A stretch of 64,000 nt of DNA from Leadbetterella lacustris (lineage in GTDB: Bacteria > Bacteroidota > Bacteroidia > Cytophagales > Spirosomataceae). The stretch lies in NCBI GenBank assembly GCA_965234335.1, contig OZ248457.1:1-64000 (forward strand), in the 5' to 3' direction. The position numbers and the translations under genes were made by a program. Each line of letters opens with the position of its first letter. Position 1 is the stretch's first letter. Below are positions 62,023-64,000 of this stretch, in pieces. The notes under the pieces were generated by a model that ran no database searches, was not told where the DNA came from, and was given only the letters and a program-made list of their open reading frames with translations.

Positions 62023-62484
62023 TTAATAACCGGTACCGGTTGGGTTATTGGTATTTATATCACCATTGTTATCGTCCTTGTCTTTCACTATAATCCAAAC
62101 GCCCAAGCCTATAAGAATCAAGGGCCACATGTTTTTCAAATAAGAAAATAGGTTAATGTCAAAGAATGTTTTGAAAGAAAAAACTGCTCCTAAAATGATA
62201 AGGATCAATCCTCCTACCATGTTTCCGTTTCTCGGCTGATTGCTCATGTCTGCTATTGGTTTAAAATTTGTACTACTATCATAATATTCACTACTCATTG
62301 CCATCTCAAGATGTTTTTTGGGCAAAACTGCCCATAAAATAAGGTACGAAACAATAATCGGAAACGGTGTAAAAAACAAGACAACAAATACAATTCGTAC
62401 TAATGTAAGGTCTGTTTTCAAGTAACTTGCCAATCCCTGACACACTCCACCTAAAATACTGTTTTGGTCTTTAATTCTGTACAT
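62023..62484 (-). CDS. PspC-domain membrane protein
   Basis: The first 60 residues (YRIKDQNSILGGVCQGLASYLKTDLTLVRIVFVVLFF to LILWAVLPKK) are a complete PspC domain with its TM helix. A short linker and a second pair of TM segments follow (GGLILIILGAVFSFKTF; MWPLILIGLGVWIIVK), of LiaI-like form. The 153-aa protein likely partners the LiaF-like protein encoded directly downstream in envelope-stress signalling. Confidence 0.88.
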   Translation of the reverse strand: MYRIKDQNSILGGVCQGLASYLKTDLTLVRIVFVVLFFTPFPIIVSYLILWAVLPKKHLEMAMSSEYYDSSTNFKPIADMSNQPRNGNMVGGLILIILGAVFSFKTFFDINLFSYLKNMWPLILIGLGVWIIVKDKDDNNGDINTNNPTGTGY

Positions 62485-62602
62485 GCATTATAGCTTTTTC
62501 ATTTATTGTGAAACAAAATTAATGGGTACTACGGTACTGTGTATTGCAAACTATATAAGTGGTATTAATACTTGATAAACCGAAAAAATGCTATTTGAGT
62601 AC

Positions 62603-63154
62603 TCAATCTCTGTCCTCGAGTTTTTCAAGAGCCTCCATAAGCCCATCGTAATTATTGATTCCGGGTCTTAATTCCCGGCTTCCTTTAAATGCATAACCCT
62701 GAATATCCGACAGTTCAACTTCGACATTTGAAAAATCATACCCATGCAAAACATTGTAAATTCTTGCCCAATTCTCAACATCCTGTGAATTTCCCGAGCA
62801 TATAACATAGTTTAGGTTCAAGTTATCATCTAAGTCCGCTTCATTAGAAACTTCCAGGAATTTGTCCGAAACCTCTATTTCATCCAACATTGCCTTCTGA
62901 TTTTCGCTAAATATAAAACCATCTAAAGAATAATTGTTTAGTGCTTCTATAATTTTAAAAATATCTAGAGTTTCAAAAGACCCCAAAATCTTTACCCCGC
63001 TGAGCCAATTTTTAATCTCTTCAAATTCATTTTTGGGAACATAGTCTACACTTTCAGGATTCAAATCAAACGAAATATAGTCCACCATCATTCCTGAGCA
63101 GTATCTTGCTTCTGACAAACTCGTTATACTTTTTACCAAAGTAGTTTTGGGCAT
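62603..63154 (-). CDS. TrpF-like protein, degenerate phosphoribosylanthranilate isomerase fold
   Basis: The 183-aa sequence can be read along the TrpF barrel: VKSITSLSEARYCSGMMVDYISFDL corresponds to KICG(I/M)T-x-EDA...GAD-x-GF, and the C-terminal ELRPGINNYDGLMEALEKL matches the SSGVE-PGxKD end. The catalytic CG of the first strand is replaced (KSITS) and the protein is about 20 residues short, so isomerase activity is doubtful. It may be a repurposed paralogue. A minus-strand TAATTTTG at 63181-63174 is a likely promoter, back-to-back with that of mnmA. Confidence 0.6.
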   Translation of the reverse strand: MPKTTLVKSITSLSEARYCSGMMVDYISFDLNPESVDYVPKNEFEEIKNWLSGVKILGSFETLDIFKIIEALNNYSLDGFIFSENQKAMLDEIEVSDKFLEVSNEADLDDNLNLNYVICSGNSQDVENWARIYNVLHGYDFSNVEVELSDIQGYAFKGSRELRPGINNYDGLMEALEKLEDRD

Positions 63155-63173
63155 AATCTATATATTTTTTTTA

Positions 63174-63181
63174 CAAAATTA
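63174..63181 (-). promoter_or_regulatory. Putative promoter -7 element of the TrpF-like gene
   Basis: TAATTTTG on the minus strand matches TAnnTTTG, 19 bp before the ATG at 63154. Confidence 0.45.
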
Positions 63182-63214
63182 CGCAAGAACCAATCAAATG
63201 GCTTTATTGTTAAC

Positions 63215-63222
63215 TATTTTTG
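63215..63222 (+). promoter_or_regulatory. Putative mnmA promoter -7 element
   Basis: TATTTTTG matches TAnnTTTG, 51 bp upstream of the mnmA ATG, giving a leader of about 45 nt that contains the anticodon-arm-like hairpin. Confidence 0.5.
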
Positions 63223-63245
63223 TGTTTTAATTTTTTAACAAAACG

Positions 63246-63262
63246 GAGGACTTTGAATCCTC
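63246..63262 (+). promoter_or_regulatory. Hairpin resembling a tRNA-Gln(UUG) anticodon arm in the mnmA leader
   Basis: GAGGA (63246-63250), loop CTTTGAA (63251-63257), TCCTC (63258-63262): a 5-bp stem and 7-nt loop in exact tRNA anticodon-arm geometry. Read as positions 32-38 the loop is C-U-UUG-A-A, with anticodon UUG (Gln). MnmA modifies U34 of tRNA-Gln, -Lys and -Glu. The flanks do not extend into acceptor, D or T arms, so it is not a tRNA gene. Regulatory mimicry is a hypothesis. Confidence 0.4.
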
Positions 63263-63273
63263 GCAGTGAGATC

Positions 63274-64000
63274 ATGAGTAAAAAAGGACGTGTTTTAGTA
63301 GCCATGAGTGGTGGTATTGATAGTTCATTAGCAGCGGTTTTGCTTCATGAACAAGGTTATGAAGTTATAGGCATGACCATGAAAACTTGGGATTATGCAT
63401 CCTCAGGTGGTACAAAGAAAGAAACGGGCTGCTGTAGCCTTGATTCCATCAACGACGCAAGAGCCATTGCTGTCGATTTAGGGTTTCCGCATTACATTTT
63501 AGACATTCGTTCTGAGTTTGGCGACTATGTCATTGATCATTTCACTGGGGAGTATTTGGAGGGTCGCACACCCAATCCATGTGTTTTGTGTAACACACAC
63601 ATAAAATGGGACGCACTTTTGAGGCGGGCAGACAATTTGGATTGTGAATTTATTGCCACTGGACACTATGCCAAAATTAGAGAAGAAAATGGTCGTTATG
63701 TAATTTCGAAGGGAGTGGATTTGACAAAAGACCAAAGTTATGTGCTATGGGGAGTGTCTCAGGAAAGTCTTTCTCGTACTATTTTGCCTCTTGGTGGTTA
63801 TACAAAAGAAGAAATTAGAAACATGGCAAAACAAAAAGGTTTCTACGATTTGGTGAATAAGTCAGAATCCTACGAAATTTGCTTTGTACCCGATAACGAC
63901 TACCGAGGATTCCTAAAAAGAAGGGTTGAAGGGCTTGAAGAAAGAGTAAACGGGGGTAATTTTGTTATGGAATCAGGAGAAATAGTTGGAAAACACGAAG
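63274..64000 (+). CDS. mnmA: tRNA-specific 2-thiouridylase MnmA (partial, runs off right edge)
   Basis: MnmA thiolates U34 of tRNA-Lys, -Glu and -Gln using ATP and relayed sulfur. The PP-loop SGGIDSS is at 12-18, the catalytic Cys103 in NPCVLCNTHIKWDALL, ATGHYAK near 129, and the second catalytic Cys203 in SYEICFVPDNDYRGFL. About 242 of roughly 360 residues are present; the C-terminal beta-barrel domain is beyond the window. The start ATG at 63274 gives the standard MSKKGRVLVAMSGG opening. Its sulfur donors may include the suf desulfurase encoded 40 kb away. Confidence 0.96.
   Translation, partial: MSKKGRVLVAMSGGIDSSLAAVLLHEQGYEVIGMTMKTWDYASSGGTKKETGCCSLDSINDARAIAVDLGFPHYILDIRSEFGDYVIDHFTGEYLEGRTPNPCVLCNTHIKWDALLRRADNLDCEFIATGHYAKIREENGRYVISKGVDLTKDQSYVLWGVSQESLSRTILPLGGYTKEEIRNMAKQKGFYDLVNKSESYEICFVPDNDYRGFLKRRVEGLEERVNGGNFVMESGEIVGKHE

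Noticed and set aside
63240..63270. A complete tRNA-Gln gene
   Set aside because: Only the anticodon-arm geometry is present; there are no D, T or acceptor arms around it.
1..64000. CRISPR arrays
   Set aside because: No regularly spaced direct repeats with unique spacers were seen; the TGTGTGC cluster is irregular and the 2881-2920 repeat has no spacers.

Overview
The window looks like a chromosome segment of a Bacteroidota bacterium, most likely Cytophagales. This rests on low-GC housekeeping genes with little Shine-Dalgarno signal, many promoters of the Bacteroidota type (-7 TAnnTTTG; a full TTTG-N19-TAnnTTTG precedes queG at 26737-26767), a DUF4249/TonB-receptor outer-membrane cluster, paired CtlX and arginine deiminase genes, and a tmRNA whose tag ends in YAMAA. 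No species assignment is attempted.

Region 1 (1 to about 12.7 kb) is accessory DNA. It opens with what looks like the 5' part of a group II intron on the minus strand that runs off the left edge. A type I restriction-modification operon follows: hsdM, a truncated dinD, hsdS, a HigB-like toxin with a HigA/ImmA-type antitoxin-peptidase, and hsdR. After it come two broken, nested IS1-family copies, an 800-bp gene-free stretch with a TGTGTGC-rich cluster and possible IS21-type end repeats, and a umuDC error-prone polymerase pair behind a strong palindromic operator. The region stops at the 3' end of the tmRNA gene ssrA, a common integration target, so it may be a genomic island whose other end lies outside the window.

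Region 2 (13.2 to 33.4 kb) is chromosomal core: a cytochrome c-sugar dehydrogenase fusion, an M42 peptidase, a nitrilase, an esterase/SMP-30 fusion, msrB, a suf iron-sulfur assembly operon without sufB (sufC-D-S-E, a DUF59 gene and a bacilliredoxin), hemW and a methyltransferase behind a 98-codon unknown ORF, queG, a TPR lipoprotein divergent from an 80-aa protein with overlapping start codons, lepB, an rRNA methyltransferase, ung, apaG and an O-methyltransferase-like gene.

Region 3 (33.4 to 57 kb) is envelope and metabolism: two DUF4249 lipoproteins with a TonB-dependent receptor; phoD-like, arginine deiminase and ctlX; lysA, a glutaryl-CoA-type dehydrogenase and a Gfo/Idh/MocA oxidoreductase; a sugar nucleotidyltransferase; a secreted beta-propeller/cupredoxin pair; two amidohydrolase-fold proteins; a TyrA-like dehydrogenase and a WcaF-like acetyltransferase.

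Region 4 (57 to 64 kb) holds a WecA/MraY-type transferase, guaA, an FtsX-type permease, a LiaF-like/PspC pair, a degenerate TrpF-like protein, and mnmA running off the right edge. The short mnmA leader contains a hairpin with the geometry of a tRNA-Gln(UUG) anticodon arm, one of the substrates of MnmA. That is the most intriguing regulatory hypothesis in the window. Convergent genes are repeatedly separated by compact bidirectional terminators, several of which contain the stop codons themselves.
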